A model generated the notes under the pieces. The model made no database searches. It was not told the DNA's origin and was given only the letters and a program-made list of their open reading frames with translations. Shown one piece after another: positions 42,718 through 51,762 of a stretch of DNA of 64,000 bases. Numbering within the stretch: the first letter of the stretch is position 1; each line of letters starts with the position of its first letter. Position numbers and translations under genes: made by a program. This DNA is from Kuafuiihalomonas sp050331295 (GTDB lineage: Bacteria > Myxococcota > Kuafuiibacteriia > Kuafuiibacteriales > Kuafuiibacteriaceae), in contig JBHJGZ010000006.1 in assembly GCA_050331295.1 (NCBI GenBank), positions 1 to 64,000 of the forward strand, read 5' to 3'.

Positions 42718-43331
42718 GCGAGCTCTCCTTTCAACCACCGCTCGAGGAGACTTCGTCCCCACGCGCCGCTGAGCTCCGGGTGGAACTGGGTGCCCAACAC
42801 TCGGCCTTTCTCCAGTGCCGCCACCATCCGTCCCCCGTGCTCCACCGTGGAGGCGTGCCACCCAGCCGGAGGGTCGTTGAGGGCGTACGAGTGCGCGAAG
42901 TAGGCATCCCCATCCCGAACGAAGGGCCCGTCTGCGGCGTGAACTCGATTCCAGCCCAGGTGTGGCACCCGAATCTCGGAGGACGCGCGGATGCCGTAGA
43001 AGCGACCATCGTGCACCTGAAGACCGAGGGTATCGGCCGCCTCCTCGCTGCCGGACCCCAGGAGTTGATAGCCGAGGCACACCGCAAGCACGCGAGGTCC
43101 GCGTCCCTCGGCGGCGTGCAAGACAAGCTGACGAACGCCTTCCGCCAGACCGATGGCGCGCAGACGCTCCATCGCGGGACGAAAAGCCCCCACACCGGGA
43201 AGCACGACCGCCTCCGCATCCTCGAGGTCGGTCATCGAACGAGCCATCTCCACGTCACCGCCGGCGCGTCGAAGACCCGCTTTCACCGACGCGAGGTTCG
43301 AGATCTCGGTTTCGACCACCTTGACCTTCAT
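42711..43331 (-). CDS. hisH: imidazole glycerol phosphate synthase, glutaminase subunit
   Basis: A 206-residue class-I glutamine amidotransferase supplying ammonia to HisF. The nucleophile Cys sits in VLAVCLGYQLL, preceded by VLPGVGAF, and the His-Glu pair is in GTQFHPELSG. The start overlaps the hisB stop as ATGA. Confidence 0.96.
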   Translation of the reverse strand: MKVKVVETEISNLASVKAGLRRAGGDVEMARSMTDLEDAEAVVLPGVGAFRPAMERLRAIGLAEGVRQLVLHAAEGRGPRVLAVCLGYQLLGSGSEEAADTLGLQVHDGRFYGIRASSEIRVPHLGWNRVHAADGPFVRDGDAYFAHSYALNDPPAGWHASTVEHGGRMVAALEKGRVLGTQFHPELSGAWGRSLLERWLKGELAC

Positions 43332-43927
43332 GCGATCATTCCCTTCGTCGACGGGACGCCGCTCCCCACCACCTCCAGTGCTTGCCGCAGCGCCAAGCCC
43401 GTCGCTTTGAACGCGGCTTCGAGCCGGTGGTGATCGTGCTCGCCCCGCAGCACGTCCACGTGGAGCGCAGCGCGAGACGAGATCGCCAGGGACTGAAAGA
43501 AATGGCGCCAGTCATGACAGCTGACCCCGCCGAGGTGGTGAAGCTGGAGATTCAAGCGAACCTCCGGCCAAGGACGTCCTCCGAGATCCCAGACCGCACG
43601 GGCCAGCGCTTCGTCCATCGGTACGTAGGCGTGTCCGAATCGCCGGATCCCTCGGGCGTCGCCCAACCCCTCACGGATGGCTTCTCCGATGGTCAGAGCC
43701 ACGTCTTCGACCGTGTGGTGTGGGTCGACGTGAAGGTCGCCTTTCGCCGCCACTTCGAGGTCCAGCCGACCGTGCCGCCCCATCGCATCCAGCATGTGGT
43801 CCAAGAACCCGATTCCGGTCGACAACGAGGTCGTCCCCGAACCTTCGAAAAAGAGCTTCACCCGAACATCCGTCTCTTTGGTTCGTCGGTGACGCTCGAT
43901 GGCGTTCATCCTCCCGACCTCTTTCAT
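43328..43927 (-). CDS. hisB: imidazoleglycerol-phosphate dehydratase
   Basis: A 199-residue manganese enzyme dehydrating IGP. Metal-binding His motifs are FLDHMLDAMGRHG, DPHHTVEDVA, LHHLGG and RGEHDHHRLEAAFKATG. It is the monofunctional form without a phosphatase domain. ATG 43927 overlaps the hisC stop as ATGA and has GAGG upstream; ATG 43909 is an alternative. Because the phosphatase is missing here, histidinol-phosphate phosphatase must be encoded elsewhere. Confidence 0.95.
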   Translation of the reverse strand: MKEVGRMNAIERHRRTKETDVRVKLFFEGSGTTSLSTGIGFLDHMLDAMGRHGRLDLEVAAKGDLHVDPHHTVEDVALTIGEAIREGLGDARGIRRFGHAYVPMDEALARAVWDLGGRPWPEVRLNLQLHHLGGVSCHDWRHFFQSLAISSRAALHVDVLRGEHDHHRLEAAFKATGLALRQALEVVGSGVPSTKGMIA

Positions 43928-44907
43928 CCCGACCTCGCGCGGAAAAATGATTCCAGGCGCACGAGATCCGGCTCTGAACTGGGACAGGTGATCCGCAGGC
44001 CTCGGGCCTCGTGCTCGGCTCGACCCTCGAACAAACGCACCGCGATCCCCGCGTCGAGCAAAGCCTGATGAAGCTCCGCCGGCTCGTCGAGCTCCAAGAA
44101 GACGAAGTTCGCCATGGAAGGAAGGACCCGACCGTGGCCTTCCAGAAAAGCCATCATTCGGTCGCGTGCCCTGGGAACGAACCGCCAGTACGCTTCTACC
44201 GACTGCGGTGGGTCCGTCAACATCGATTGCGCGAGCCACGCCGACGGCACCGCCACCGGGAACGGTGCGCCGGCCCGCCGCAAGCGTTCCACCAGTTCCG
44301 TCGCACCGAGGCCATAGCCGACCCGCAAGCCGGCCAAACCGAATGACTTGGAGAAGCTTCGCACCACCAACGCGCGGGGATGACGGAGGGCGAGCGAGGT
44401 CAGCGAGTCGTTACCGAATTCCGCGTAGACCTGGTCGAGAAGGAGATGCACCCCGGGCGGCAGGTGTTCCAAGAGTCGCTGTAGCACCGACTCACTGATC
44501 CAGGCTCCGGTCGGATTGTTCGGGCTCGTCACCACGACCCAGTCGGTCTCCTCCGACCGAGCGGAAAGAAAGGTTTCGGCCCAGGCCAGCTCGTTCTTGG
44601 GCCACGAGGTCATCCGAAGGGGTCGCTGATAAGCGGCCGCGTAGAACGCAAACATCCCAAACGCCGGCTTCGGCGTGAGAAGGCCCCGTGCGGACCGAAC
44701 CACCCTCTCGATCACGTCATCACCACCGGCCCCCACCACCACTTGCTCCGGCTCCAGGCGATGTCGCTCCGCGATCGACGAGCGGAGTGCATCGTACACT
44801 GGATACCGATGCACCTCGACCTCCGACAACTTCTCTTGCAACCAGGAGGACGGAGGAGGAGGTCCCTCGTTCATGTCGAGCTTCAAGATGGGTTCGTGCA
44901 CGGTCAT
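43924..44907 (-). CDS. hisC: histidinol-phosphate aminotransferase
   Basis: A 327-residue PLP enzyme of fold type I, slightly short for the family. Conserved VVVGAGGDDVIERVV, TSPNNPTGAW and the PLP-Lys loop SFSKSFGLAGLRVGYG are present, with LRITCPS near the end binding the substrate phosphate. It starts 12 bp after hisG and overlaps hisB. Confidence 0.94.
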   Translation of the reverse strand: MTVHEPILKLDMNEGPPPPSSWLQEKLSEVEVHRYPVYDALRSSIAERHRLEPEQVVVGAGGDDVIERVVRSARGLLTPKPAFGMFAFYAAAYQRPLRMTSWPKNELAWAETFLSARSEETDWVVVTSPNNPTGAWISESVLQRLLEHLPPGVHLLLDQVYAEFGNDSLTSLALRHPRALVVRSFSKSFGLAGLRVGYGLGATELVERLRRAGAPFPVAVPSAWLAQSMLTDPPQSVEAYWRFVPRARDRMMAFLEGHGRVLPSMANFVFLELDEPAELHQALLDAGIAVRLFEGRAEHEARGLRITCPSSEPDLVRLESFFRARSG

Positions 44908-44919
44908 CCTCGGATTCTC

Positions 44920-45813
44920 CTAGCGGACCAGCTGAGTCGGGGTGGTGACGACGATGTCTTCGGCACCCGCTCGCTTCAGCTCGGGGATCAGCGTGGTGAG
45001 CTGTTCCCGCGGAACGGCGGAACGGACCGCAAACCCGTCCTCGTTTCGAAGGTCGGAGATGGTCGGCTGTCTCAGACTCGGAAGGACCTCCAGGACGGCC
45101 TCCAGCTGATTGCGTGCGACATTCAGGTCGACCATCGCCCGATGCCGAGCCTCCAGGGCTGCCCCGAGAAGGAGCACCAGCTCGTCGACCCGCGCGCGAA
45201 CCTCTGGCTTCAGAAGGGACGGACCGTGTCCGTAAAGACGCGTCGATGACGTCAAGACCTCGTCCACCACCTCCAGCTTGTTGGCCTTCAGCGTGTCGCC
45301 CGTGGCCGCGATGTCGACGATGGCATCGGCATCGTCGGGTGGAAAAACCTCGGTCGCGCCATAGGTCCGGAGCACCTTGGCCTGGACGCCCTTCTGCTCG
45401 ATCCAGCGCTGGGCCAAGCGTGGAAGCTCCGACGCCACCACCAGCGTCTTGCCGGGCGGCACGTGAAGCTTTCCATCTCGGAGGTTGCGTTCCGGCGCCG
45501 CTACCACGACCCGGACCTTGTCGAGGCCCGTATCGAGGAGTTCCACCAGGTTTGAGTCGTGTTCGTAGCCCAGCTCTGCCACCCAGTCCGCGCCGGCGAA
45601 GCCCACGTGGCGAGAACCGGCCCGAACCATCTCGATGATGTTTTGCGGTTTCAAGACCTTGGCGTCGGCCCCGGGAAGCGACAGCCACGGGCGGTAACCG
45701 CGCGAGCTGACCCGGACCTGGATTCCGGCGTCTTCCAGGAGGCGCAAAGTGCCTTGCTCCATGCGGCCCTTGGGAAGGCCGAGTCGGAGGATGGTTTGAC
45801 CGTCTTCATTCAT
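44920..45813 (-). CDS. hisG: ATP phosphoribosyltransferase, long form
   Basis: A 297-residue enzyme for the committed step, condensing ATP and PRPP. LRLGLPKGRM starts it, and DAIVDIAATGDTLKANKL forms the PRPP loop. The C-terminal extension (about residues 215-297) is the regulatory ACT-like domain of long HisG, so no HisZ partner is needed and feedback by histidine is expected. ATG 45813 is used; TTG 45822 lies just upstream. First gene of the histidine operon. I saw no leader-peptide attenuator in the 255 bp before it. Confidence 0.95.
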   Translation of the reverse strand: MNEDGQTILRLGLPKGRMEQGTLRLLEDAGIQVRVSSRGYRPWLSLPGADAKVLKPQNIIEMVRAGSRHVGFAGADWVAELGYEHDSNLVELLDTGLDKVRVVVAAPERNLRDGKLHVPPGKTLVVASELPRLAQRWIEQKGVQAKVLRTYGATEVFPPDDADAIVDIAATGDTLKANKLEVVDEVLTSSTRLYGHGPSLLKPEVRARVDELVLLLGAALEARHRAMVDLNVARNQLEAVLEVLPSLRQPTISDLRNEDGFAVRSAVPREQLTTLIPELKRAGAEDIVVTTPTQLVR

Positions 45814-46068
45814 GGAATGCAAACCTCGAAAGGGCTGCCGAAGACGCGCTGGTTGTTGCAGATGCTGCGCCGAACCTCCGCCGAACGCCCGAACCCCGAA
45901 CGCGAACTCCGGCGCAAATCGCGCCTATGGATGGACCTCGTGATGTCGATGGTCTCGGCGGCTCACGGGGAGACGACAATCGCACGGGGTGCGGATGTCA
46001 AGATACACGGAGGGTACGCACCGACAAATGCGTGGAATTCTCGACCCCGCGTCAGTACGAAGGGCTCG

Positions 46069-46758
46069 ATGATGCTCCTGTGCGCCGGCGGTGTGGGCTT
46101 CGTGTTCATCCACCTGTTCGTCTCGAGGACCGGTCTGCGCTCCTGGCTCGTGGCGCGGATTGGAGAAGGACCATACATGGGTCTGTTTTCCCTCGCTTCC
46201 CTCGGGACGGTCGGTCTGATGGTCGCAGGATATCAGCAAGCCAGCCTGCAGAGCACCTACCTTTGGTTTCCGCCATGGTGGCTCATCGCCTCGGGACTCC
46301 CTCTGATGCTGGTCGCCTACACCCTGGTGCTGATCGGACTGACCACCCCGAGCCCAACCACGGCGGGAATGGAGCACGTTCTCCAGCACGAGGAACCTGC
46401 CACCGGCATCCTCCGCATCAGTCGGCATCCCTTCCTGGCCGGGATGGCGCTGTGGTCCGGCTATCATCTGACGGTGAATGGGGACACCGCTTCCATGGCG
46501 GTCTTCTTGCCCTTCTTCATCACTTCCCTGGCCGGTCCGAGCTCCATCGACCGGAAGCGGCGGGAAAAGCACGGCGAGCGCTGGGCGGTATTCGAGGCCA
46601 AGACATCGATCCTTCCCTTCGCCGCCATCGTCCAAGGCAAGAATCGATGGGTGTGGGCCGAAATCGGATGGCTTCGACTGCTGGGTGCATTCATCCTCTT
46701 CCTGGTCCTCCTGGTGTCTCACCAGTGGTTGTTCGGCGTGAGCCCCTATCCGCCCTGA
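46069..46758 (+). CDS. NnrU-family membrane protein
   Basis: A 229-residue protein with about five to six transmembrane helices. The signature RISRHPFLAGMALWSGYHL and the later SSIDRKRREKHGERWAVFEA fit the NnrU/isoprenylcysteine-methyltransferase-like group. In denitrifiers NnrU accompanies nitric-oxide reduction genes, and plant relatives act in carotenoid isomerisation (Z-ISO), which may matter because a carotenoid cluster is nearby. Either role is inference. ATG 46069 is used. 11 bp before the cytidine deaminase gene. Confidence 0.82.
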   Translation: MMLLCAGGVGFVFIHLFVSRTGLRSWLVARIGEGPYMGLFSLASLGTVGLMVAGYQQASLQSTYLWFPPWWLIASGLPLMLVAYTLVLIGLTTPSPTTAGMEHVLQHEEPATGILRISRHPFLAGMALWSGYHLTVNGDTASMAVFLPFFITSLAGPSSIDRKRREKHGERWAVFEAKTSILPFAAIVQGKNRWVWAEIGWLRLLGAFILFLVLLVSHQWLFGVSPYPP

Positions 46759-46769
46759 CCGGCCGTCCG

Positions 46770-47540
46770 ATGACTTCTCGACTCGCACCGAACAGTCTGC
46801 CCGGAAAGGCCGCCCCTGAAACGCTGTTGTTGTCGGCGCGAAGCCTCGCCATGGCACCGTCCAGTCGATTTCGGGTCGGATGCGTGGCGACGGGCGCCTC
46901 GGGCCGTCGGTACCTCGGATTCAATCTGGAGTTTCGAAGGTTCGGCCACACGCTCCACGCCGAACAGGTCGCGCTGCTGCAGGCCTTCGAAGCGGGCGAA
47001 TCGGGCCTCTCGGGCATGGTGATCGAGCGAGCACCCTGCGGGCACTGCCGGCAGTTCCTGCTCGAGGGCTTCAGTGAGACAACGGAGCTGTCGTTCCCGG
47101 GTTATCGGGGTCCTCTCGATCCACTGCTTCCGTTCGCGTTCGTCGGAGAGGAGTTCACGCCCGATGGGGTCGGAGTGTTCTCTCGAAACCGATTCGGGCC
47201 CGGGGCCCCGGACCTCGAGCCGTCGGCGGCAGACCCGGCTGCACTGGCCCGGTGGGCCGCTCGAACTTCGTACGCGCCGTACAGCGGTCAGCTGGCCGCG
47301 GTGGCGGTGGTTCTTTCCGATGGAACGCCTTGTGTCGGCCGGGTGGTGGAAAGCGCCGCGTACAATCCCACCGTCGGCCCGGCGCTGTCGATCCTGGCCC
47401 AGCTCCGAGCCCATCAAATCCCTTGGCGGGCCATTCGTTCGGTCTTTCTTTCGTTTGATGACGGCGTGATGGCCTGGGACGAGGACACGGAACAAGTGAT
47501 GCGGGACGCCGGTTGCCCGGCACCCATCGAGCGGGTGTGA
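46770..47540 (+). CDS. cdd: cytidine deaminase, two-domain form
   Basis: A 256-residue enzyme converting cytidine to uridine in pyrimidine salvage. The N-terminal domain carries the zinc site: HAEQVALLQAF with the catalytic Glu, and PCGHCRQFLLE. A C-terminal domain repeats the fold without the zinc residues (SYAPYSGQLAAVAVVL, SAAYNPTVGPALS), as in the dimeric E. coli type. ATG 46770. It converges with the CBS gene, 4 bp away. Confidence 0.9.
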   Translation: MTSRLAPNSLPGKAAPETLLLSARSLAMAPSSRFRVGCVATGASGRRYLGFNLEFRRFGHTLHAEQVALLQAFEAGESGLSGMVIERAPCGHCRQFLLEGFSETTELSFPGYRGPLDPLLPFAFVGEEFTPDGVGVFSRNRFGPGAPDLEPSAADPAALARWAARTSYAPYSGQLAAVAVVLSDGTPCVGRVVESAAYNPTVGPALSILAQLRAHQIPWRAIRSVFLSFDDGVMAWDEDTEQVMRDAGCPAPIERV

Positions 47541-47544
47541 GGTT

Positions 47545-47952
47545 CTAGGCGGTGACGACGTGACGTACGAAGTCGGCTTCGGTGAGGATGCCGACCAGCC
47601 GGGACCCTTCGACGACCGGCAAGCAACTCATCTTGCAGCTCATCATCAACTCGCCGGCTTCAGCTGCCGCCAGGTCGGGGTCCACGGTCGCCGGGTCGGT
47701 GACCATGATGTCTTGAACTTTCGCTTCCCGAAGCAGCTCACGCTGAACGCTCAGTGGGAGCTCCATGGCTTGCCCCAGCGCACCTCTCAGCAAGTCTCGT
47801 TGCGACACGAGACCCATCACGGTCATGTCTTCGTCCACCACCGGAAGGTGGCGGAAGTTGCCCGTGGTCATGAGATCGTACACGCGACTCAGGTCGTCAT
47901 CGGCCCTTACAAAATAGGGGTTTTCGGTCATCAGGTCGCGAACGGTAAGCAT
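47545..47952 (-). CDS. tandem CBS-domain protein
   Basis: A 135-residue protein made only of two CBS motifs (LMTENPYFVRADDDLSRVYDLM, then VQDIMVTDPATVDPDLAAAEA), each ending in the usual loop (HLPVVDEDMTVMGLVSQRDLL, CLPVVEGSRLVGILTEADFV). Such pairs bind adenine nucleotides and act as energy or redox sensors for a partner protein not identified here. ATG 47952 has AGGAG seven bases upstream. Confidence 0.9.
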   Translation of the reverse strand: MLTVRDLMTENPYFVRADDDLSRVYDLMTTGNFRHLPVVDEDMTVMGLVSQRDLLRGALGQAMELPLSVQRELLREAKVQDIMVTDPATVDPDLAAAEAGELMMSCKMSCLPVVEGSRLVGILTEADFVRHVVTA

Positions 47953-48131
47953 GAACAACTCCTTTCGAGCTCGGAGCACACCTTATTCATCAGTCGTGCC
48001 AAACCACGAAGCTTTCGGTCTTCCACACGGGTCACCGATTCGTCCCAAGCCATGGCGGCGCGGTGTTACCGAGCCTCACGCGGCGGACCGACCTCGACCC
48101 ATCCATGCCACGATGCGTAAGGTGTGGGGTC

Positions 48132-48938
48132 ATGGAGACACCGGGAACCCTTCTTCGACGGCTGCGGGAGTCGGGGCCACTCATCCAATGTCTGACAAAC
48201 TACGTTGCGATGGACCTGTCGGCCAATGCCCTCCTTGCGCTCGGAGCTTCGCCGGCCATGGTGCACGCCGAGGAGGAAGCGGCGGAGTTCGCGTCCCTGG
48301 CTCAGGGACTTCTCGTCAACATTGGAACCCTTTCGCCTCGATGGGTTTCGGCCATGGCTTCGGCTTCGCGCGTCGCCGTTCAACGCGGCATCCCGGTCGT
48401 CCTGGATCCGGTGGCGGCCGGGGCCACCAATTACCGCAAAGACTCGGCGGCGAAGCTTCTCCCTCACACCAGCATCGTCCGGGGCAACGGCTCGGAGATC
48501 ATGGCGGTGGCAGGTGGGGTTGCGCGTTCGAAAGGGGTCGACAGCGGGGACGACAGCTCGGCCGCCCGGACCCTGGCCGAGGCTTTCGCCCGAAGCCGGT
48601 CCGATGGACCGACCACGGACCCTCTTCTGGTCGCCATCACCGGAGAAGTCGACCTTCTCACCGACGGCACGCGTACCTTTCGGGTCTTCGGAGGCTCATC
48701 CACCATGACACGGGTGACCGCAATGGGTTGCGCGCTCAGCGCTGCCGTCGCGGCGGGCGCGGCGGTGGCCGAAGACCGGTTCGACGGCGCCTTGGCGGCG
48801 CTGGCGTGGTGGAAGTGGGCAGGAGCGGAAGCCGCTCGTTCCGCGAAGGGCCCGGCCTCGTTCCGCGTCGCGTTCATCGACGCTTTGTTCACCATGACGC
48901 CGACCGATGCAGATGAAGTCGACATCGAGCCCGCGTGA
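48132..48938 (+). CDS. thiM: hydroxyethylthiazole kinase
   Basis: A 268-residue kinase phosphorylating 4-methyl-5-(2-hydroxyethyl)thiazole for thiamine salvage. PLIQCLTNYVAMDLSANALLALGASPAM, VVLDPVAAGATNYR, VRGNGSEIMA and the catalytic-Cys region TAMGCALSA are conserved. ATG 48132 is chosen to start close to the fold; the upstream in-frame extension is out of character. No TPP riboswitch consensus was seen in the 180 bp before it. Coupled to thiE by a GTGA overlap. Confidence 0.94.
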   Translation: METPGTLLRRLRESGPLIQCLTNYVAMDLSANALLALGASPAMVHAEEEAAEFASLAQGLLVNIGTLSPRWVSAMASASRVAVQRGIPVVLDPVAAGATNYRKDSAAKLLPHTSIVRGNGSEIMAVAGGVARSKGVDSGDDSSAARTLAEAFARSRSDGPTTDPLLVAITGEVDLLTDGTRTFRVFGGSSTMTRVTAMGCALSAAVAAGAAVAEDRFDGALAALAWWKWAGAEAARSAKGPASFRVAFIDALFTMTPTDADEVDIEPA

Positions 48939-49564
48939 AGTCCTTCGACCCTGCACTCTATCTCGTCACCGACCCTCGGTATCCGCTCGACGAATCGGAG
49001 CTGGTCGCTCTGGTCCGAGCGGGTGTGAGCATGGTGCAGCTCCGAGACAAGGCGGCATCGACCCGAGCCCTTCTGGAACGCGCGAAGCGGTGGGTCGACT
49101 GTCTCGGTCCATGGGGCGTGCCCTTGATCGTGAACGACCGCGTGGACGTGGCGGCGGCGGCGGGAGCCGCCGGCGTCCATCTCGGACAATCCGACCTTCC
49201 GCTGGAGAACGCCCGGGCCATCCTGGGCGAAGACGCCATCATCGGAATCTCGCTCGAGCGGCTGGAGGCCCATGAGCCAGACGCAGGTTACGTTGCAGTA
49301 AGTCCAGTCCATTCGACACCCACCAAGACCGACACCACAGCGCCGATGGGGATCGAAGGCGTTCGGGCGGTGGCCTCCCGACACACGGCTCCGACGGTTG
49401 GTATCGGCGGCATCGGGCTTCGAGAGGTCGGGGCCGTGATCCGAGCCGGCGCCCGCGGGGTCGCGGTGGTCTCGGCCATCCTGGCCGCCGACGACCGCGT
49501 CGGTGCAGCACGAAGACTTCGAGCCGAGGTCGACCTGGCCCTTCGGTTCGAACCGAAGACCTGA
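48935..49564 (+). CDS. thiE: thiamine-phosphate synthase
   Basis: A 209-residue barrel enzyme joining hydroxymethylpyrimidine diphosphate and thiazole phosphate. The conserved blocks are LYLVTD, VQLRDK, LIVNDRVDVA, GVHLGQSDLP, VAVSPVHSTPTK and VGIGGIG. GTG 48935 overlaps the thiM stop. No thiD is present in this pair, so HMP kinase must be elsewhere. Confidence 0.95.
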   Translation: MKSFDPALYLVTDPRYPLDESELVALVRAGVSMVQLRDKAASTRALLERAKRWVDCLGPWGVPLIVNDRVDVAAAAGAAGVHLGQSDLPLENARAILGEDAIIGISLERLEAHEPDAGYVAVSPVHSTPTKTDTTAPMGIEGVRAVASRHTAPTVGIGGIGLREVGAVIRAGARGVAVVSAILAADDRVGAARRLRAEVDLALRFEPKT

Positions 49565-49577
49565 ACGCCGCGGTCCC

Positions 49578-49599
49578 GACCGAACCGGGTGGGTCGGTC
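49578..49599. terminator. possible short hairpin between convergent genes
   Basis: GACCGA at 49578-49583 pairs with TCGGTC at 49594-49599, a 6-bp stem with a 10-base loop between the ends of thiE and the amidase gene. There is no T tract and the stem is short. Confidence 0.25.
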
Positions 49600-50923
49600 A
49601 CGATAATGGGGGCAGGCTTCCCAGCTGGCGCTCGATGGTCTGTCCCACCGCCAAGAGCCGGCCCTCCGCAGACGGTGGTCCCATCAACATCAGTCCGACC
49701 GGCAGGCCCTCGGGAGTCTGACCGCAGGGCAGGCTGAGGGCGCACAGCCCCAGCTGATTCGCGAAGCTGGTGTTTTGAAGGGTCTTGAGGTTCCGGCTGC
49801 CGTAGTCCTCGGGTGTCTGCACGTCCTTCAACCGTGGCGCCGCGATCAGGGTGGTCGGCGCCGCCCACAGCCATCCCGCGTCGAAGTGCTGGATCACCGA
49901 GCGCTGTAGGCGCTCGAGACGGGCGCGCCGTCGGAGGTATTCGCTCCCGGGCACGCGTCCCCCCGCTTCGATCCGCTGGGCGACATGGGGCTGGAGTCGC
50001 GCTTTCCAGGGGCCGAGATGGCTCGAGAGAAACGCGTGGCACTCGGTTCCGGTCACCGTACCCTTGAGAAACAACCGCAACGCTGCCTTCACCTCCGGGA
50101 TGCGGGCCGATTGAATCGTGATGCGGGCTCGACTCAGCGCCGTCATCGCCCTCTCAAAAACCGCCCCAACCTCGGGTGCGGCCGGTCGCACCAGATCACG
50201 CTCCAAGACCCGCAGGCGAAGGTCGGTGGGGTCCGCGGGAGCCATCGGCGGTCGACCCTCCAGAGCGGAAAACGCGAACGCGCTGTCCTCGACCGTACGG
50301 GTCAGGATGCCCGGCGTATCCAAGGTGGGGCTCAAAGGTACGATCCCCTCGGTCGACCAACAGCCCTTCGTGACCTTGAGCCCGACCACGCCGGTGAAGC
50401 TGGCGGGGATCCGAACCGAACCCGCGGTATCGGTGCCCAACGCGAGCCACGCGGACCCATCCAGCAGCGATACTGCGGCCCCGGAACTCGAGCCTCCGGG
50501 CACCCGATCGGGAGCTCTGGGATTGGTCGGGGTGCACCAGTGCATGTTGGTGCCGATCCCGCCAAAAGCGAACTCGACGGTATGGGTCTTTCCGGTGAAG
50601 ACCGCGCCCTGAGAGCGAAGGCCACGAACGAGCGGCCCTTCCCGCTCGAACCGAGCCGGGAGAGGCATCGGGCTTCCGGCGAAGCACCGGGTTCCCCTCA
50701 GGCCAAAAAGGTCTTTGACCGACACCGGGATTCCGCACAGGGGGCCCCCGCCCTTCTCTGCGTCCCTTGCTTGGTCTCGGGCTCGCTCGACATCCAGGAC
50801 CCGATAGGCCCCCCAACCGTCCTGATGGCTGCGCAAACCGTGTTCGAGGAGTTCGAGGGGCGAGTACTCCCGCCGATCCAGAGCCGCTCGCAGCGCGGAC
50901 AAACTGAGGGACCAAGGATTCAC
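49598..50923 (-). CDS. amidase-signature family hydrolase
   Basis: A 441-residue serine hydrolase. The Ser-cisSer-Lys triad is visible: Lys in GIPVSVKDLFG, Ser in GGSSSGAAVSL and the nucleophile Ser in GTDTAGSVRIPAS. SLPCGQTPEGLPVGLMLMG closes the fold. Substrates range from amides to allophanate and cannot be told from sequence. A GatA role is unlikely without gatB/gatC nearby. GTG 50923 is the likely start; no strong ribosome site decides it. Confidence 0.88.
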   Translation of the reverse strand: MNPWSLSLSALRAALDRREYSPLELLEHGLRSHQDGWGAYRVLDVERARDQARDAEKGGGPLCGIPVSVKDLFGLRGTRCFAGSPMPLPARFEREGPLVRGLRSQGAVFTGKTHTVEFAFGGIGTNMHWCTPTNPRAPDRVPGGSSSGAAVSLLDGSAWLALGTDTAGSVRIPASFTGVVGLKVTKGCWSTEGIVPLSPTLDTPGILTRTVEDSAFAFSALEGRPPMAPADPTDLRLRVLERDLVRPAAPEVGAVFERAMTALSRARITIQSARIPEVKAALRLFLKGTVTGTECHAFLSSHLGPWKARLQPHVAQRIEAGGRVPGSEYLRRRARLERLQRSVIQHFDAGWLWAAPTTLIAAPRLKDVQTPEDYGSRNLKTLQNTSFANQLGLCALSLPCGQTPEGLPVGLMLMGPPSAEGRLLAVGQTIERQLGSLPPLS

Positions 50924-50975
50924 GGCGCCAGACTCGGGTGAACGGTCTCGGGGCGCAACGACGCAGTCCCCTCGT

Positions 50976-51539
50976 TCACCCGATGGGCACCAAGCCTCGG
51001 GCCAACAGGCCCGTGACGGCCCCGAGGGCTGCCCCGGCGAGCACGTCCAACGGATAGTGGGCCCCGAGGCCCACCCGGGACGAGGCCACGCCCGTCGCCA
51101 GGCCGCCGGCCGCCCATCCGAGAAATACCCCCTCGTGGACCATGGCAAGGGCCACGGACACCGCGGTCGCGGTGTGACCGGATGGGAAAGAGAACTGGTC
51201 CGGGTTGCGGGCGAGGGCCTCGAATCCATCGATGGCCACATTGGGGCGGGGCCGGCGGGCCAGCCGCTTCACGACCCCGGCGACCGCGGAGCCCAACCCC
51301 GCGGCGGCAGCGAGGCGGAAGCCGATATCCCACACGCCCGAGGCGAGAAGGAACAAGGTCACCGCGAACCAGGTGGTGGCATCGCCCATGCGGGTCAGCG
51401 CGACCATGATGGCGGTGGTCAGGGGTCGGGACCGGCCGGATACCCAGACCAGGATCGACTCGTCGACTCGAAGAACCCGTTCGAGAACCAGCCGCCGGGT
51501 CGCTCCACTTTGGCTCCTGCGACCCCGCACGCTGCCCAC
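50976..51539 (-). CDS. PAP2-type membrane phosphatase
   Basis: A protein of about 187 residues with five to six transmembrane helices. The three phosphatase motifs are KRLARRPRP, FPSGHTATA and SRVGLGAHYPLDVLAG, with both catalytic His present. It probably acts on lipid phosphates such as undecaprenyl pyrophosphate or phosphatidic acid at the periplasmic face. GTG 51539 or GTG 51530 could be the start. Same direction as the amidase gene, about 50 bp upstream of it. Confidence 0.88.
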   Translation of the reverse strand: MGSVRGRRSQSGATRRLVLERVLRVDESILVWVSGRSRPLTTAIMVALTRMGDATTWFAVTLFLLASGVWDIGFRLAAAAGLGSAVAGVVKRLARRPRPNVAIDGFEALARNPDQFSFPSGHTATAVSVALAMVHEGVFLGWAAGGLATGVASSRVGLGAHYPLDVLAGAALGAVTGLLARGLVPIG

Positions 51540-51762
51540 TTTGCGGGGGCCTGGTGACGCCCACGTGGCCGGATGAAGACAATGGGCAACATTTCGCGTT
51601 TCTTGGGGTCGATCGCGGCTTTTTGCCACACCACCCCGGGAACCGATGCATTCTGCCCCTCTCCAAGCGGCCGACCGCGGTCTTTTTCGGCTGTTCCGGG
51701 TGTTTTGGCGCACCAAATCGTCCCCGCGAGGAAGGGCATGCGCATTGCTCTAGCGACGGAGC

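Noticed and set aside
47980..48131. Possible TPP riboswitch before thiM
   Set aside because: The conserved CUGAGA and ACCUGAUCUGGAUAAUGCC-type elements are absent.
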